A stretch of DNA of 64,000 nt. It comes from Sclerotiophoma versabilis. Lineage: Eukaryota; Ascomycota; Dothideomycetes; Pleosporales; Didymellaceae. The notes beneath the pieces were generated by a model. That model saw nothing but the letters and a program-made list of their open reading frames with translations. It was not told the origin of the DNA and did no database searches. How positions within the stretch are numbered: position 1 is the stretch's first letter; every line of letters begins with the position of its first letter. The stretch covers positions 1,116,001 through 1,180,000 of the forward strand of contig JAAROD010000015.1 of NCBI GenBank assembly GCA_012274445.1, read 5' to 3'. Of this stretch, positions 11,253 to 21,618 are shown piece by piece. Both the position numbers and the translations under genes were made by a program.

Positions 11253-12563
11253 ATGGCCTCACAAACGGACAGTGATATTCTGATCATCGGTGCAGGGACG
11301 TGGGGCTGCTCCATTGCGCTCGAGCTCGCCAGACGAGGCCACAACGGCATCAAGGTGCTCGACGGCAGCTCGTTCCCGTCAGCCATCTCCGCCGGCAACG
11401 ACCTCAACAAGATCGCAGAGGAAGCGAACGAGCCGTCTCCAGATGATTCCGACGAAGACTTCTTCTGGCATCGTGTGCACCAGATTGCTATGAAGGCATG
11501 GAAGCACGACCCTCTGTTCATGTCCTTCTACCATCCAACCGGCTTCATCGATGCTGCCGTAAGCGATGATGCATATCAGCGCTGCCTTGAATACGCCCAG
11601 AGCGAGGACGGTACACTGGTGCCTTTGAACACGAAAGAAGATTTTCAGAAGACGATGCCTGAAGGTGTGTTGCAAGGCAACTTCCCCGGGTGGCGAGGTT
11701 TCTGGAAGCAGGGTGGTGCAGGGTGGGTCTTCGCGAGTGGTGCGCTAAGAGCCATGTACGCGGAAGCCGTGAAGCTGGGAGTGCAGTTCGTGACTGGCGA
11801 CCCAGAAGGCCGAGTCGAGGCACTATTGTATAGTGGAGACTCGAAGAAAGTACTTGGAGCACGTACGAAAGATAGCATCTCCCATACAGCGAAGCAAACA
11901 ATACTTTCCGCAGGTGCGAACAGCGACTGTCTACTGCACTTCAAGGGGCAGCTACGACCTACAGCCTGGACCTTGGCACACATCCCTCTATCTAAAGAAG
12001 AAGCAGTCCTATACAAAGACCTGCCAGTCCTGTATGGTGTCGATCGGGGCTTCTTCATCGAACCAGACGTCGAGAAGCACGAAATGAAGCTCTGCGACGA
12101 GCACCCCGGCTACATCAACCCCGTCATTGAGGATGGTGTTCTCCGTTCCGTTCCTTTCGCGTGCCATCAAATCCCTGCTGAAGCTGAGGCACGCATGCGC
12201 CTTCTTCTCCGCGAAACGATGCCACAGCTCGCTCAACGTGATTTCAGCTTTGCCCGCATGTGCTGGGACGCGGACACCGTTGATCGCAGGTTTCTGATCG
12301 ACAGACATCCTGAGTTTGAGAATCTGATCGTGGCTGTTGGTGGCTCGGGCAACGGATTTATGACATGCCCTGCTATTGGTGTGTTCGTAGCAGACATTCT
12401 CAACAATGCGAACGAAATTGAGGGGCGCGTTAAGGAGATGTTGAAATGGAGACCGGAAACAGCTGTGGACAGAGATTGGTGGAACTCACAAGGGCGATAT
12501 GGTGCTGATGGTAAGGTTATGAATTTGAGAGACGTTAAGGAGTGGACAAGGATAGGCGTTTGA
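11253..12563 (+). CDS. Fructosyl amino acid oxidase (amadoriase)
   Basis: Single exon, 436 residues, the usual size for this family. These flavoenzymes oxidise glycated amino acids, giving the free amino acid, glucosone and hydrogen peroxide. The N-terminal Rossmann motif 'GAGTWG' (13-18) binds FAD. Cys337 in 'RMCWDADT' sits where amadoriases carry the cysteine that holds FAD covalently. 'GGSGNGFMTCPAIG' near the C-terminus is the conserved flavin-binding end. The C-terminus is 'WTRIGV', so there is no peroxisomal SKL-type signal, unlike some family members. Sarcosine/pipecolate oxidase is the related alternative, but the motif around Cys337 favours amadoriase. It lies divergent from the Mtf1-like gene with about 285 bases between starts. 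Confidence 0.85.
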   Translation: MASQTDSDILIIGAGTWGCSIALELARRGHNGIKVLDGSSFPSAISAGNDLNKIAEEANEPSPDDSDEDFFWHRVHQIAMKAWKHDPLFMSFYHPTGFIDAAVSDDAYQRCLEYAQSEDGTLVPLNTKEDFQKTMPEGVLQGNFPGWRGFWKQGGAGWVFASGALRAMYAEAVKLGVQFVTGDPEGRVEALLYSGDSKKVLGARTKDSISHTAKQTILSAGANSDCLLHFKGQLRPTAWTLAHIPLSKEEAVLYKDLPVLYGVDRGFFIEPDVEKHEMKLCDEHPGYINPVIEDGVLRSVPFACHQIPAEAEARMRLLLRETMPQLAQRDFSFARMCWDADTVDRRFLIDRHPEFENLIVAVGGSGNGFMTCPAIGVFVADILNNANEIEGRVKEMLKWRPETAVDRDWWNSQGRYGADGKVMNLRDVKEWTRIGV

Positions 12564-12821
12564 AGAGATCAACGTCGTGTGAAATGAATGACATAAGGTG
12601 TCACACCAGCCTAGAGGTCCTCGAATGCGCTCACAGCTCCTTTTGGCGATCAATGCGTACTCGTAACATTGTCACAATGGTTTGGAGATGTTCAGAAGTA
12701 CCCAGACCTCACCTGTCCTGTTGTCATCGGAAAGGTACTCAGGGATTACTATGGCTATTAAAAAGCTTCGAAACGCGTGTCTAGCCAGCTGAGCATGAAG
12801 ATCACAGTCCTACTCGGCACT

Positions 12822-13553
12822 TCAGTCGCCCTCATCATCATCCTTGAGCACAACAATCTGCCCATCCTCCTCCACCTTGATCCCGCTTGCATCAATAGCA
12901 AGATTTTCCAGTATCACTACAGCCTCGGCGTTTCGATGCTGCAAAAGCAAGCCCAGGTCCTTCACCGTTGTCTCCCGCACATCTTCCCCCTTCATAACCA
13001 TAACTTTCTTCCATAACCTGATGACGTTCGTGACGTGATCCGGATGCTGCATCGCCAACCTGTTTCCCACCGTCTGGACTTTGCCCCAGTGCTCGTCGCT
13101 CACGTGGTTCCGTGCAAAGTTGTGGGTATGACCTTCAACTTGGTCCAGCACAACGCACGCAAGGTCTTCCGGCATAGTGAGTAGCGTGCCAGTATCTTGG
13201 AGAATGGCTGACCTAGTCTTGGGTGTGGGATCGTACTGGGATGTTGGAACGTGCAGAAAGAATGAGGTCTCGTTGTCTACCATGTCTGTGACGTTGTTCC
13301 ATAGCAACTTGAGGAGGGCGATATTAACTGATGAGCGCTTCGATAACTTTGTGAGGGTTACTAGGACAAGGTTGCTCAGCTCGATGCCGTATGTTGGGGT
13401 AGGAGGGTTGGTTATGGCGGCGACGGGGATTGATCGATCTGTCGAGTACGGCACCGCCGTTGTGATATGTACTTCAAAGAATCTGGTCGGTTGATTTGGC
13501 TGTTGGCGAGAAGGACAGTTGAGTAAACTAGGTGGCGGCCAACTCGTGGCCAA
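12822..13553 (-). CDS. Hypothetical protein, start unresolved
   Basis: An open frame of 243 codons, but its 5' end at 13553 is not ATG (it reads TTG). The first in-frame ATG is at 13283, which would give 153 residues. ATGs at 13558 and 13603 are in a different frame and no good short intron links them. The C-terminal half, helical with charged repeats and an acidic tail ending 'DDDEGD', looks like real protein. No domain is recognised. Either an undetected intron joins a first exon, or the gene starts at 13283. It converges with the amadoriase gene. Confidence 0.5.
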   Translation of the reverse strand: MATSWPPPSLLNCPSRQQPNQPTRFFEVHITTAVPYSTDRSIPVAAITNPPTPTYGIELSNLVLVTLTKLSKRSSVNIALLKLLWNNVTDMVDNETSFFLHVPTSQYDPTPKTRSAILQDTGTLLTMPEDLACVVLDQVEGHTHNFARNHVSDEHWGKVQTVGNRLAMQHPDHVTNVIRLWKKVMVMKGEDVRETTVKDLGLLLQHRNAEAVVILENLAIDASGIKVEEDGQIVVLKDDDEGD

Positions 13554-14005
13554 GCCATCGATTTCCCTTCACTTATACTGCTGCCTTGAGCCAAGCCACA
13601 CATGTAACGTTATAGTTAACGCCATCTGGGCATTTCTGACCCATTTCAAGCTCATCTTTTGTAGTCCTCAAGTGTCATTCACAGGCAAAATCGGGTTGCG
13701 AGCTCCGCCGTTAAGACTCTTTGGCTACTCTTTGAAAGGTCCAAGAGTCTGCTATCAAGGCTATTCACTTCCAATTTTCCAAACTCCTTACTGTCATGAG
13801 CTTTCATAATTCGTCAGAGAACAGGGCTTGATATTGTCGTTAATGGGGGCTGGAAGTTGTGAATCAGGCCCGTGTTCGGTGGTGGGCAAACGACGCATAA
13901 GTGAAGGGAGGTACAGGTGAAGGTGATGAACAACGACCCTACTTATACCCGATCACCTTTCTGTACGCACGCACTTCTCACACACTAACTTTATCACAAT
14001 ACAAT
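13554..14005. other. Divergent promoter region
   Basis: 452 bases between the orphan (-) and the two-module protein (+). A TATA-like 'CTTATACC' near 13942 lies about 65 bases before the ATG at 14006. Short frames here are not supported. Confidence 0.4.
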
Positions 14006-15793
14006 ATGCGTACTGGATCGCCAACCCCTGAGAACTCGCGATCTATTGCTGCAGCTGCCTTGCTTGCGATGTCGAAAACTCCTCCACAGGAGGTAGCAAT
14101 CGGTTGCAAAATCCTGACAACGCCCGAAAATCTTGAACGATCCTCAAGCACTTCATCGACTCCAATATCCATCCGTGTCTCCAAAGTTTCCAACAGCGAT
14201 GATGAAGGCATGGGCGTGCAAGCGCGCGCTGTTCACCACAATACCAGCGCAGATAAGAACAATGTGCCAGTACCGTTGCGCGGCATACTGGATGTCGAGG
14301 ATTGTCTTCCTGAAATTCCAGAAAGACTAAGCAAGGTGAATAGCAGTTTTTGGGCAGCGTCTGCTCCCAACGCAGCCGGCGCAAGCGAAGCCAATAGTGC
14401 GCCTCTGTACAAGTCTCCATACACGATGAATGAAAAAGAGCGTGCAAGGACATCACCGTTCGTCGCAAGAGCTTCCGGTCCGAGCTTTCCAATGGGTGGC
14501 TGTGATTCTGCGCAGAAGGGAAGTCAGGCACTTCCACGCTCGCGCTTGCCATCGTCGATACCTCCAGGCATAATTGACAATCTTCTAGGCCCTGTCTCAT
14601 CATCTGTTAAGACTAGAGATACTCATCTGCCGAGCCAAAGATCTGTTTCTCTTCAGCAAATCAGTCAAGCACCATACATGGATGGAACCATGCATCTGTT
14701 TCCACATTGTATGATGAATGAATCGCGCCACATGTCTCGGCCGCCACTCAGGGCCAAGACCATGCTCCCAACGTTCAATTTTGATGCGGGGGGAACCCAG
14801 CCAGCACATCAAATTTCCGTTGGAGATGCAATTGTACCATCAGCATGCATGGGTAGCACAACTCATCTAAGACTTGTACTGGGCGACGAGAACGTGCCTG
14901 GACCAGCCTTGTCAGAGGGTGCAGGAGTGCGGAGAAAGGTGCAGATTCCTTGTGCTTCGTTCAAGCATGCTATGACACCTCCGAGTAACAACGCAGCGAA
15001 ACGCCAAAAGGGTGGTTTTGAACTAAGTGAAGTTGATATCACCGACTTTAAACACCGTACCATCAAAGCCATTAGCATGCCTACGCGGGATGATTTGACA
15101 CCAGGTCAAGTCCCACCAGTGCCAACGCCTGAGACCTTTCCGTATGGAGATGACGTGGACTATAAGAACAGCATGCTTGTGTACTGGCTTGACGAGAAAG
15201 AGCTTACCTACACTGAGAGTGCAAGAAGGTATAGACTGAAGTTTCGTGGTGAGACTGCCACCGACGACACTATCCGTAAGAAGCATCATCTTATTCTGAT
15301 AAAGCTGGCTAGGAGATACGGATTGAAACCAGAAGACGAACTCGAAGAACCAAGCAAGAGCGTTGCACGTCGCGGACAGCATGCTGGTCGTAAATACAAC
15401 ACAATCGGCGGCAGGGTCGTCTATGCTGCTGGCGCTGGTCCTGAGGTCGCCGTAAAAGCTCGGCAAAAGAGGGTGACTGAGCCAACAGCGGACCGAGGGT
15501 TCCTGAAGGCGTGCATTTGTGTCTGGAAAGACACCTCAAATGTCAGCTTTGGACAGATACAGCAGAGGCTGGCGAATGAGTACGATTGGCAAATAGGTGC
15601 AAATACTATCCAAAAGCTTTACTACTCAGAGCGTGGAAGAGTGTATGACACGTATGGGGATGTTGGAAACGATGTTGAGGAGGAGTCGGTCACAGAAGAG
15701 ATTCTTGAGGCTGTTGAAGGTGGAGACGCGATGCGGGCTGCGGCAGAAGAGGGGGCAGATCTTGGTATCGCTGGTAATCAGGACACTGATTGA
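14006..15793 (+). CDS. Putative nuclear protein with two HTH-like modules
   Basis: Single exon. ATG 14006 is preferred (595 residues); the frame is open to 13901 but the extra codons read like leader. The N-terminal two thirds are low complexity, rich in Ser/Pro/Thr. Two compact modules follow: about 395-455, around 'MLVYWLDEKELTYTESARRY' and 'DDTIRKKHHLILIKLARRYG', and about 490-545, with 'FLKACICVWKD' and 'GQIQQRLANEYDWQIGANTI'. Each looks like a helix-turn-helix with a conserved Trp and an aromatic/basic last helix. I do not recognise the family. A DNA-binding or chromatin role is inference. An acidic tail ends the protein. The RPL12 gene follows on the same strand. Confidence 0.7.
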   Translation: MRTGSPTPENSRSIAAAALLAMSKTPPQEVAIGCKILTTPENLERSSSTSSTPISIRVSKVSNSDDEGMGVQARAVHHNTSADKNNVPVPLRGILDVEDCLPEIPERLSKVNSSFWAASAPNAAGASEANSAPLYKSPYTMNEKERARTSPFVARASGPSFPMGGCDSAQKGSQALPRSRLPSSIPPGIIDNLLGPVSSSVKTRDTHLPSQRSVSLQQISQAPYMDGTMHLFPHCMMNESRHMSRPPLRAKTMLPTFNFDAGGTQPAHQISVGDAIVPSACMGSTTHLRLVLGDENVPGPALSEGAGVRRKVQIPCASFKHAMTPPSNNAAKRQKGGFELSEVDITDFKHRTIKAISMPTRDDLTPGQVPPVPTPETFPYGDDVDYKNSMLVYWLDEKELTYTESARRYRLKFRGETATDDTIRKKHHLILIKLARRYGLKPEDELEEPSKSVARRGQHAGRKYNTIGGRVVYAAGAGPEVAVKARQKRVTEPTADRGFLKACICVWKDTSNVSFGQIQQRLANEYDWQIGANTIQKLYYSERGRVYDTYGDVGNDVEEESVTEEILEAVEGGDAMRAAAEEGADLGIAGNQDTD

Positions 15794-16240
15794 AAACCAT
15801 ACATGTTGCAATTTCTACCCCACAGCAGATCGCAACAACGTTTCCGGTCAACTGCAGATCGTCAACTTCAACACAGCAGCTTGAGCAGAGGCCTCGGTTA
15901 GGTCAAAGTAATTTGGGATGTGAGCATGATTCAGTGTGCGTGTTTATATACCAGATGTGTCGCTGGCAGTGTTATGCACAACAATATAACAACCAAGTAT
16001 ACTAAAGAGCGCAAGAGATGATGTTCGCGATAGAGTGGCGTTCTTACTCCACGCACCACGACCCATGCAGCTAGAGCCACTTCTACTTCAAGGCTTAACG
16101 AATGGAGCCTAGTGCGCCAAGGATCCGCCAAAATGCCCACACTCAATATCGTCGCAGGCTGGCGAACTTTCTGATTCTTCAACCTCGACGTTCAACTAAC
16201 CCGACTTATCAGAAAAGACAGACCACCTCTCGCACTAGCC
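15794..16240. other. Intergenic, RPL12 promoter side
   Basis: 447 bases upstream of RPL12, holding its promoter and leader. The last part before the ATG is pyrimidine-rich ('CCACCTCTCGC'). No gene seen. Confidence 0.5.
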
Positions 16241-16867
16241 ATGCGTGAGTATCGTCCTTCTGATCGGCTGCGACAGCCTGGCTAACGACCGTTGCAGCTC
16301 CCAAGTTCGATCCCTCCGAGGTCAAGGTCATCCACCTCCGTGCGACCGGTGGTGAAGTCGGTGCCTCCTCCGCTCTCGCCCCCAAGATCGGTCCTCTCGG
16401 TCTCTCGCCCAAGAGTGCGTATTCCACGAGTCCGCGCGAATGCAGAATTGCACATGCGCCTTTGCGAACAAATGCTAATGAACGTTGCAGAGGTTGGTGA
16501 AGATATCGCCAAGGCCACCGGTGACTGGAAGGGTCTGCGCGTCACCGTCAAGTTGACCATCCAGAACCGTCAGGCTGCCGTCTCTGTCGTTCCCTCCGCC
16601 TCGTCCCTCGTCATCAAGGCCCTTAAGGAGCCTCCCAGGGACCGCAAGAAGGAGAAGAACATCAAGCACACCAAGTCTGTTCCTCTCGACGAGATCATTG
16701 CTATCGCCAAGACCATGCGATTCAAGTCCATGGCCAAGTCCCTCGAGGGTACCGTTCTTGAGATCCTCGGAACTGCTTTCTCCACTGGTTGCCAGGTTGA
16801 CGGCCGCAGCCCCAAGGCTGTCTCCGACGACATCAAGTCCGGCGAGATCGAGATTCCCGAGGAGTAA
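16241..16867 (+). CDS. RPL12: 60S ribosomal protein L12 (uL11)
   Basis: Exons 16241..16244, 16298..16414 and 16491..16867 give 165 residues, exactly the family length. The first exon is just ATGC, so the intron cuts codon 2; donors are GTGAGT and GTGCGT, with branch sites CTAAC and CTAAT. The protein 'MPPKFDPSEVKVIHLRATGG' through 'GLSPKKVGEDIAKATGDWKG' to 'GEIEIPEE' is unmistakable. It binds 25S rRNA at the base of the stalk that recruits elongation factors. The second exon junction rebuilds 'SPKKVGED'. An intron immediately after the start codon is common in ribosomal protein genes of filamentous fungi. Confidence 0.97.
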
Positions 16868-17392
16868 ATGTTTGCACATCGATAAAACGGTGCATGACAG
16901 ACATGATTGGATGATTTACGCCATAGATGGTTTACATAGCTGAATGAGCAGTACGTCTCCAACACAGAACTCCAGTCTTCGACTGGTGGGACACGCCCAG
17001 CTACGGCGTTTGAGGTGTCTGACACAAAAGTGACCTTGGCATAAGGCAATGAGATACCCATTTTGTCGACTCCAATTCGTTTCCCTGATATTGTGAAATG
17101 TGCCCTCTTGTTTGACTCACGCTTGCTGATTATTCCTCCAATGATCGAAAAGGATTGATGACACTAATGCTTTGAATGTGTTTATTGAAACCTCAGGTGG
17201 CGTAAGAAAGCCCAGAAGCTTGCGCGACTGCATCCTCAGTTGCTCTCAGCACGAATTCTGGAACGCAAATGTCGACCATAGGCGTGCTAGACCGCTTTAG
17301 GTGTTAGTTTCAGCTTATCGATAGAGAACTGTAGCAGCTGTTGCAAAAAGTTAGAGACAAACAACGCAGTCACGCGCTCAAGCAACAACAAG
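16868..17392. other. Intergenic between RPL12 and helicase gene
   Basis: 525 bases with the 3' end of RPL12 and the promoter of the helicase gene, both on the plus strand. No supported ORF. Confidence 0.5.
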
Positions 17393-19788
17393 ATGTCGAA
17401 GGAGAAGGCTGGTCTAGAGACATCCGAAGACCGCAAAAGCGATAGCCAGGCGGAGTTGAAGCAGGGCAAAAAGAGGAAGCGGGTAGAAGTACCCAAGAAA
17501 GGTGCTGGGAAATCGGTCAAGTTCGACGAGACGAAGATCTCCACAGTCGCTGAAGGCGATGCGGAAGTCGAGGCGCCAAAGCCAAAATCCAGGATCTCAA
17601 CCCCAGGTCGAAACGACAACAAACAACCACCAGGACGAAACCCGAAGTCAGCAAGTACAAGGCCTCAACAGATCGTTCCACCGCATCTCCTGCGCAAGCG
17701 TGATGAGCTTCTACCCAAGAGAAAAGCTTTACCAATCTGGCCAAAGGCGGATGAGATCAAAGCAGCTCTCAAGAAAAACAACGTCCTTGTTCTCACTGGA
17801 GAGACAGGTTCTGGAAAATCAACACAGGTCCCGCAATTTCTGCTGAATGAAAAGTGGTGCACGAAATGTATAGCCATCACTCAACCCCGTCGAGTCGCTG
17901 CTATATCGCTAGCTAGGCGTGTAGCGGAGGAGATGGGCAGCTATATGGGCAGCCAGAGTCCCATGGCGAAAGTTGGCTACAGTGTGCGATTCGACAATGC
18001 GACAGGGCCCAACACGAAGATCAAATTCCTCACCGAGGGAATGCTTCTTCAGGAGATGTTGAGAGATCCGGTAATGTCGCAGTACAGCGCTGTTGTGGTG
18101 GATGAGGTGCACGAACGGAGTGTTAATGTCGATTTGATCCTTGGATTCCTCAAGAATCTGGTTTCGGATGTTGAGCAGAGTGGCAAGAAGCGGGATCAGC
18201 CTCTGAGAGTTGTCATCATGAGTGCCACAGCAGATTTGGAGGCACTCGTGGGATTTTTCAATGAATCTGGTGCGCCAGAACACGCATTGTCGGCGTCAAA
18301 CGGCGATATGACTATGAAGGATGAGCATACAATTACGAGCCGGGTGTCCAAGTGCTTCGTGGAAGGCCGACAATTTCCAGTCAAGACGATCCATTTACCG
18401 AGCCCTACACAAGACTGGGTAGAATCTGCGCTTAAACTTATCTTCCAAATACACTACAAAGAGCCGCTGCCTGGAGATATTCTTGTTTTTCTCACAGGAC
18501 AAGACACAATTGAGGGTCTTGAGAAGCTCGTCAATGATTATGCGGAGGGCATGGATAACGAAGTACCAAAGGTGAGCACAGAGTCATCGGTTGCCCCTAG
18601 AAACACATATGCTAAGACGTACAGCTCCTTGTCCTTCCGCTTTTTGCTGCTCTACCGCAGCATGCCCAACAACGCATCTTCGAACCGACTCCAGCCCGCA
18701 CGAGAAAAGTAATCCTTGCGACCAACATCGCTGAAACATCCGTCACAGTACCAGGCGTGCGATATGTCATCGACTGCGGCAAGTCAAAAACAAAGCAGTT
18801 CCGTAGCCGTCTCGGCCTCGAGTCGCTACTCGTCAAGCCCATCTCAAAATCTGCCGCAATCCAGCGCAAAGGTCGCGCCGGTCGTGAAGCAGCAGGTCAA
18901 TGCTACAGATTATACACTGAGTCGGGCTACAACGAAATGGATGAGCGAACCACCCCCGAAATCCTGCGCTGCGACCTCAGCCAAGCGATCCTGACAATGA
19001 AAGCGCGCGGCGTCGACGACGTGCTCAACTTCCCATTTCTCGATCGTCCGCCACGCGAGGCCCTTGAGAAAGCCCTCTTGCACCTCTTGCACCTGCAAGC
19101 TCTGACCGAGACGGGTACAGTCAGCGACATCGGTCTCAAGATCGCAAAGTTCCCGCTCACACCCACTCTGGGCCGTGTCCTCGTCGAAGCCGCAAGACCT
19201 GAGCGCGACTGCCTCCTCGATGTCATCGATATCATCTCCGCCCTGAGCGTGGAAAATGTGTTCCTCAACCTTGTCACGGAGGAGCGGAAAGAGGAAGCCG
19301 AGGAAGCCCGTCGAGAACTGTACCGCCGCGAGGGTGATCACATGACGCTTCTTGTCACTGTGCAGCGGTATGCGGAGGAGCAGTCAGACCGCAAGGCGTG
19401 GTGTATAAAGCACTTTGTTTCGCACCGTGCGATGCAGAATGTCATGAATGTGAGAAAACAGCTAAGGCAGCAATGTCAGCAGCTCAAGCTCCTTACGCAG
19501 GGAGACAATCAAGATACGTCGAACCCGTCGGAAGAGCGGACAAAGAATATTCTGGCGTGCATGCTGAGGGGGTTTGTGGCGAACACCGCAAGGATGATGC
19601 CGGATGGGAGTTACAAGACACTTAATGGGAACCAGTTGGTGGCCATCCATCCTGGCTCAGTATTGTTTGGGCGCAAGGTCGAAGCAATTGTATTCAACGA
19701 GTTTGTGTTCACTGGAAAGGCATGGGCCAGGGGCGTGAGTGCGGTGCAGTTGGATTGGGTATCGGAGGTCATTGACTCTATTATGTAG
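17393..19788 (+). CDS. DHR2: DEAH-box RNA helicase, Dhr2 type
   Basis: Exons 17393..18571 and 18625..19788, about 780 residues. Donor GTGAGC, acceptor ACAG, phase 0. Motifs: I 'GETGSGKST' (about 136), Ia 'TQPRRVAA', II 'DEVHER' (237-242), III 'SAT', IV region 'LVFLTGQDTIE', V 'ATNIAETSVT', VI 'QRKGRAGR' (about 473), then the HA2 and OB-fold domains. The N-terminus is Lys/Arg-rich, with the nuclear-signal-like 'KQGKKRKRVEVPKK'. Dhr2 is a nucleolar helicase of the small-subunit processome that works in 18S rRNA maturation. The intron falls between the two RecA lobes. Motif II has Val where the family name has Ala. Assignment to Dhr2 rather than another DHX protein rests on length and the basic N-terminus. 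Confidence 0.75.
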
Positions 19789-19859
19789 ACTAAAAAGCAT
19801 TCGAAGGCCTTCCAGGCCCATCAAGAGTCTTGTCACAACAAACATCAGCTATCGTGCCT

Positions 19860-21299
19860 TCAGTCGATGACATCATCCCTCCTTGCAAAGATCTCCTTCA
19901 ACACATCATCTGTCTTCGCTCCGATGGCGTTGTGGTACATCGAATTCGTGACAAACGGTTTACAACCCTTGATTGTGTTCGCAGTCTCCATGCTAAGCTC
20001 GAAGTCGACATACATGTCGTCGTGATAAACGGCCGCGTACGTAGGGACTTCGTTTCTCTTCAGCTTCTCCACGTCGTACAGAGCTGGCCAAGCTTTCTCT
20101 TCAGCAAGCAGTTGGCCCACCTTCTTCATCTTCGCAAGCTCGGGGTAACAGTCAAACATGAACGGGTAGATCATTTCACCTGTAAAATAGACGGGATCTG
20201 CGGAGTCCATGTTTTGCAGCGAGAATTCAGGAAACTTCGCAAGAACACGCTCCGCAGACCAGTTCGCTGCTTCGCCCTGGCAGTAGATTGGCTCATGCAA
20301 AAGTGCGTAGATAACGTTCGTATCCCAAGACTGCGCGGCCTCAAGCGCAAGAACAGTGGGTCGTGTCAGATGTCCAAATTGGCTCAGGTCTGTGTCTGCT
20401 CTCAGAACCAACGCATGCACCTCATCGAATCCACCGTGTTTGCCGAAGAAGATGCCAAGCTGTAGGAATCGCCGCGCGCTCAAGTAGCCCTCTCCGCCTT
20501 GGACGCGGACAGTGGTGTCGCCAAATCTAGACAGGAGTTTGACAATGCGCTTCACCCGGTCAATATCCTCGGGGTACTTCTCATAGTACTGCTCATTTCG
20601 CTTCTTTACGCGCTTGTACAGACGCTCATAGACTTCGTCTGGGTTGCTGCGCAAAGGCGGAAGGCCGCCAAAGAGAAAAGCCTCTTTCACGCCTTCAGGG
20701 TAGAATGAGAGATACGTCGTCGCACAAAAGCCACCAAAGGACTGCCCCATGATAGACCATCTCTTCTTGTCTTCAGGATAGTCTTCAGTCAATGCCTTCC
20801 GTATAGCCTCGCAATCCTTCACGATGCTGTCAGCGCGGAAGCTCTTCATGTACTCTGCTTGAACTTTCTCGTCGCCGCGGAGCTGTAGGGAGCTTTGGCT
20901 AATGGCTGTCGATAGTCCGGTACCACGTTGGTCGAGCATGAGGACACGATAGCCTTTGTCTAGGATAGTTGGGACCCAGGATACATTCTCAGGGCTGCGG
21001 CACTCAAAGCCTGGGCCGCCCTGCAGGTAGACAAGCCATGGCAGTTGGACCTTCTTGGGATCTGGTGTGCCATCTACTGTGTAGTCGGCTGGCTTCTCAG
21101 CTTTGAGAGCAGAGCGTGCAAAGAGTTGAAGATGGCCCGCCGAGGGGTTTGAGTAGTCACGGGGTACTTGGAAGAAGTGCTCTGTTATTCTGAGCTTCCC
21201 TGGAGGCGGTCAGATGACTTACGCTACTGCTGGTGCATTTGGGGACGTACCAGGCACCAGATGGCTTCTTTGCTCAAGGATCTTCGCTGCTTGTATCAT
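19860..21299 (-). CDS. Proline iminopeptidase (S33 alpha/beta hydrolase)
   Basis: Exons complement(21251..21299) and complement(19860..21199), about 462 residues. Donor GTACGT, CTGAC branch, CCAG acceptor; the join gives 'LVPGKLRITEHFFQVPRDY', typical for the fungal family. A nearby GTAAGT donor would leave an intron far too short. Oxyanion loop 'GGPGFECR', 'DQRGTGLS' and nucleophile motif 'GQSFGGF' (Ser170) are present; 'MYHNAIG' near the C-terminus supplies the likely catalytic His. The enzyme removes N-terminal proline from peptides. No signal peptide, so cytosolic. It converges with the helicase gene, with 71 bases between the stop codons. Confidence 0.88.
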
Positions 21300-21618
21300 A
21301 TTGCTGATGTTTGTTGTGGTGTTCTTGAAGGTGGAGTGAATGTCGCGGTAGCTTTATCGATAAGCAAGGCGACCCACATCCATCACGGTCGTGTACAGGC
21401 GTGATGAATGAGCCACAAGGCTAGACTTTCCCGTCAGATCATTTTCAGCACTTCAGAAGGATCTAGGGAAGCGATTGCTAACTCCTAAAACCTGGACATT
21501 CTTCCTAGCTCTGTCGTCGGTCCTTTCATTCTGCATTTTCCAAAGCGAAAATTTCCAGCAACTGCGGGGGCGAATTTCCAATTCTAAGTCGAACATCGAA
21601 GTACCAGAAATTACCACT
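21300..21618. other. Divergent promoter region, peptidase / Kelch gene
   Basis: 319 bases separate the two ATGs. The frame of the Kelch gene is open back to 21475 but has no ATG there. No motif singled out. Confidence 0.4.
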
